Positions 37,932 to 39,236 of a DNA stretch of 39,236 nt are shown piece by piece; the first letter of the stretch is position 1; every line of letters begins with the position of its first letter. The translations under genes were made by a program, and so were the position numbers. Under the pieces are notes generated by a model that was not told the origin of the DNA, did not search any database, and saw only the letters and a list, made by a program, of their open reading frames with translations. Origin of the DNA: Nitrososphaerota archaeon (lineage in GTDB: Archaea > Thermoproteota > Nitrososphaeria > Nitrososphaerales > Gagatemarchaeaceae); the NCBI GenBank assembly GCA_027887005.1, contig JAPCJI010000011.1, positions 1 through 39,236 of the forward strand. The letters are read 5' to 3'.

Positions 37932-39236
37932 ATGCAAAACTCCTCTCACCATCCGCTCCTCCCCAACCTCGACCCTGCCCTGGTCTCGGAGATGCTGTCA
38001 CGGATAGGCGCGGGCTCCATCGACGAGCTCTTCTCCGACATCCCGGAGGGAGTCAGGCTCAAGCGCCGGTTGAGGATCCCCGAGGGGGACTCCGAGTACC
38101 TGGTCAGAAGGAAGGTGCAGTCGAGGCTTCGGGCGAACAAGACGCCCCCGGAGGCCCTCTGTTTTCTGGGAGGAGGAGTCTGGCCCCACTACGTACCCGC
38201 CGGGGTCGAATCCATAACCTCAAGACAGGAATTCTACACCAGCTACACTCCCTACCAGCCAGAGATCAGTCAGGGCATGTTGCAGGCGCTCTTCGAGTAC
38301 CAGAGCCTCATGTGCGACCTCCTCGGAATGGAGGCGTGCAACAGCTCCCTCTACGATTGGGCATCCGCGGCGGGCGAAGCCGTCAGGATGGCGGGAAGGG
38401 TGACGGGGAGGAAGCGCGCTCTCGTTGGCGCCAACATCGGCCCCAGAAGGAGGGAAGTGATCCAGACCTATGTGGAACCTATGGGGATGACATTACGTAC
38501 CGTTGACTTCGACAGGTCGAAGGGGACCCTCGACGAGAAGGACCTGAGGCGGAAGCTCTCGGACGACGTCGCCTGCCTCTACCTGGAGAATCCGAACTAC
38601 TTCGGAGTAATCGAGGAGGACGCCGAGGAGCTCTTTTCCGCGGTGAGTTCGGCCGGCGGCCTGTCCCTCGTCGGCGTCGACCCAACCTCGCTCTCTCTCG
38701 TCAAGGAGCCCGGAAGATACGGAGCCGACGTCGTGGTCGGCGAAGGGCAGCCCCTGGGCATCCCGATGAACTACGGCGGGCCTCACCTCGGCATCTTCGC
38801 AGTCAAGGACATGAAGCTCGCGCGGACCATGCCCGGGCGCCTCATCGGAATCACCACCGCCCTCTCCGACCCCACTCGCAGAGCCTTCTCCATGGTCCTT
38901 CAGGCCCGAGAGCAGCACATCAGGCGCGAAGCGGCCACCTCCAACGTCTGCACCAACCAGTCCCTCATGGCCGTAGCCGCAGCCAGCTACCTCTCCCTCC
39001 TGGGCAAGGAGGGTTTCAGGGCCCTCGGAGAGAGCATAATCTCGAACTCCCACTACGCAGCGAAGAGACTTTCGCGCATCAAGGGCGTGATGTCCCCTCA
39101 CTTCCACGGTTCCTTCTTCAAGGAGTTCGTCGTATCCTACGACAGGGCTAACGCGTCGAAGGTGTTCAAGCGCCTGGCGAAGAAAGGGGTCCTCGGAGGG
39201 TACCCAATGGACAGGAGCTTCGGCCTCCGCAGCCAA
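37932..39236 (+). CDS. gcvPA: Glycine dehydrogenase (decarboxylating) subunit 1, GcvPA (3' end outside window)
   Basis: 435 codons present, about 95% of the usual length of the N-terminal half of split P-protein. Binds with GcvPB to decarboxylate glycine using PLP (glycine cleavage system). Signatures: TPYQPEISQGMLQALFEYQSL split as usual, SLYDWASAAGEAVRMA, CLYLENPNYFGVIEE, GPHLGIFAV, and TTALSDPTRRAFSMVLQARE. The PLP lysine is expected in GcvPB, which should follow to the right. ATG 37932 is about 27 bp after the TATA element. Confidence 0.93.
   Translation, partial: MQNSSHHPLLPNLDPALVSEMLSRIGAGSIDELFSDIPEGVRLKRRLRIPEGDSEYLVRRKVQSRLRANKTPPEALCFLGGGVWPHYVPAGVESITSRQEFYTSYTPYQPEISQGMLQALFEYQSLMCDLLGMEACNSSLYDWASAAGEAVRMAGRVTGRKRALVGANIGPRRREVIQTYVEPMGMTLRTVDFDRSKGTLDEKDLRRKLSDDVACLYLENPNYFGVIEEDAEELFSAVSSAGGLSLVGVDPTSLSLVKEPGRYGADVVVGEGQPLGIPMNYGGPHLGIFAVKDMKLARTMPGRLIGITTALSDPTRRAFSMVLQAREQHIRREAATSNVCTNQSLMAVAAASYLSLLGKEGFRALGESIISNSHYAAKRLSRIKGVMSPHFHGSFFKEFVVSYDRANASKVFKRLAKKGVLGGYPMDRSFGLRSQ

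Noticed and set aside
1-39236. CRISPR array, rRNA genes or insertion sequences
   Set aside because: No regularly spaced repeats, rRNA signatures or transposase motifs were seen.

Overview
The window looks like chromosomal DNA of a GC-rich archaeon. Evidence: tRNA genes with several small non-canonical introns, one with a clear bulge-helix-bulge (BHB) splice motif; TATA boxes about 25-30 bp upstream of many start codons (leaderless genes, often starting with TTG or GTG); an archaeal-type tyrosine integrase; an ALG7/AglH-like lipid-linked glycosylation enzyme; an archaeal OB-fold ssDNA-binding protein; and the AmmeMemoRadiSam enzyme. A cupredoxin, class II fumarase, split glycine decarboxylase, Rieske oxygenase and multi-intron tRNAs together suggest a (micro)aerobic, heterotrophic member of the Nitrososphaeria/Thaumarchaeota. 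This placement is inference; no rRNA or other marker lies in the window.

Layout. 1-1314: end of an integrated element. A partial tyrosine integrase lies directly against the 3' end of an intron-bearing tRNA-Arg(TCT); the element would extend left, outside the window. 1431-9139: housekeeping genes: two phosphohexomutases flanking a thiamine-monophosphate kinase whose start is problematic, a degenerate-zincin-like protein, class II fumarase, a YcaQ/AlkX-type DNA glycosylase, an A-type Fe-S carrier and a 55-aa zinc ribbon. 9217-13993: accessory metabolism: APC permease plus Rieske oxygenase (operon), a membrane-anchored cupredoxin, a Cys-motif polytopic membrane protein, and a nitroreductase. 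14061-16869: tRNA-Thr(CGT) with two introns, tRNA-Leu(GAG), SfsA-like nuclease and a DUF885 metallopeptidase-like protein.

16888-31910 is a large surface-glycan region. A winged-helix regulator is divergent from a three-TM protein that is translationally coupled to a GT2 glycosyltransferase and a nucleotidyltransferase-like protein, followed by a processive-type GT2 and a methyltransferase. An opposite-strand operon runs OB-fold protein, dual-specificity phosphatase, GT87-like membrane mannosyltransferase, a fused flavin-barrel/methyltransferase, GT2 and a small ORF. Then come an AglH/ALG7-like GlcNAc-1-P transferase, a small membrane protein, a hexapeptide acetyltransferase, a Gfo/Idh/MocA dehydrogenase, a nucleotide-sugar-dehydrogenase-like protein and a DUF354 protein. 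Together these look like synthesis of a modified acetamido sugar and its assembly into lipid-linked or N-linked glycans.

31944-39236: tRNA-Gln(TTG), ornithine carbamoyltransferase, ZIP metal transporter, AmmeMemoRadiSam enzyme, thioredoxin reductase, a large secreted/anchored protein with a cytoplasmic coiled coil, and the start of gcvPA.

The most striking unexplained signal is a 37-bp promoter/operator block. It has tandem GATTYTGA repeats 11 bp apart, followed by a TATA element, and occurs almost identically upstream of the cupredoxin gene and of the three-TM/glycosyltransferase operon. In the second place it lies inside the 5' end of the divergent winged-helix gene. Related sequences occur at two more gene starts. 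This suggests a small, undescribed regulon.
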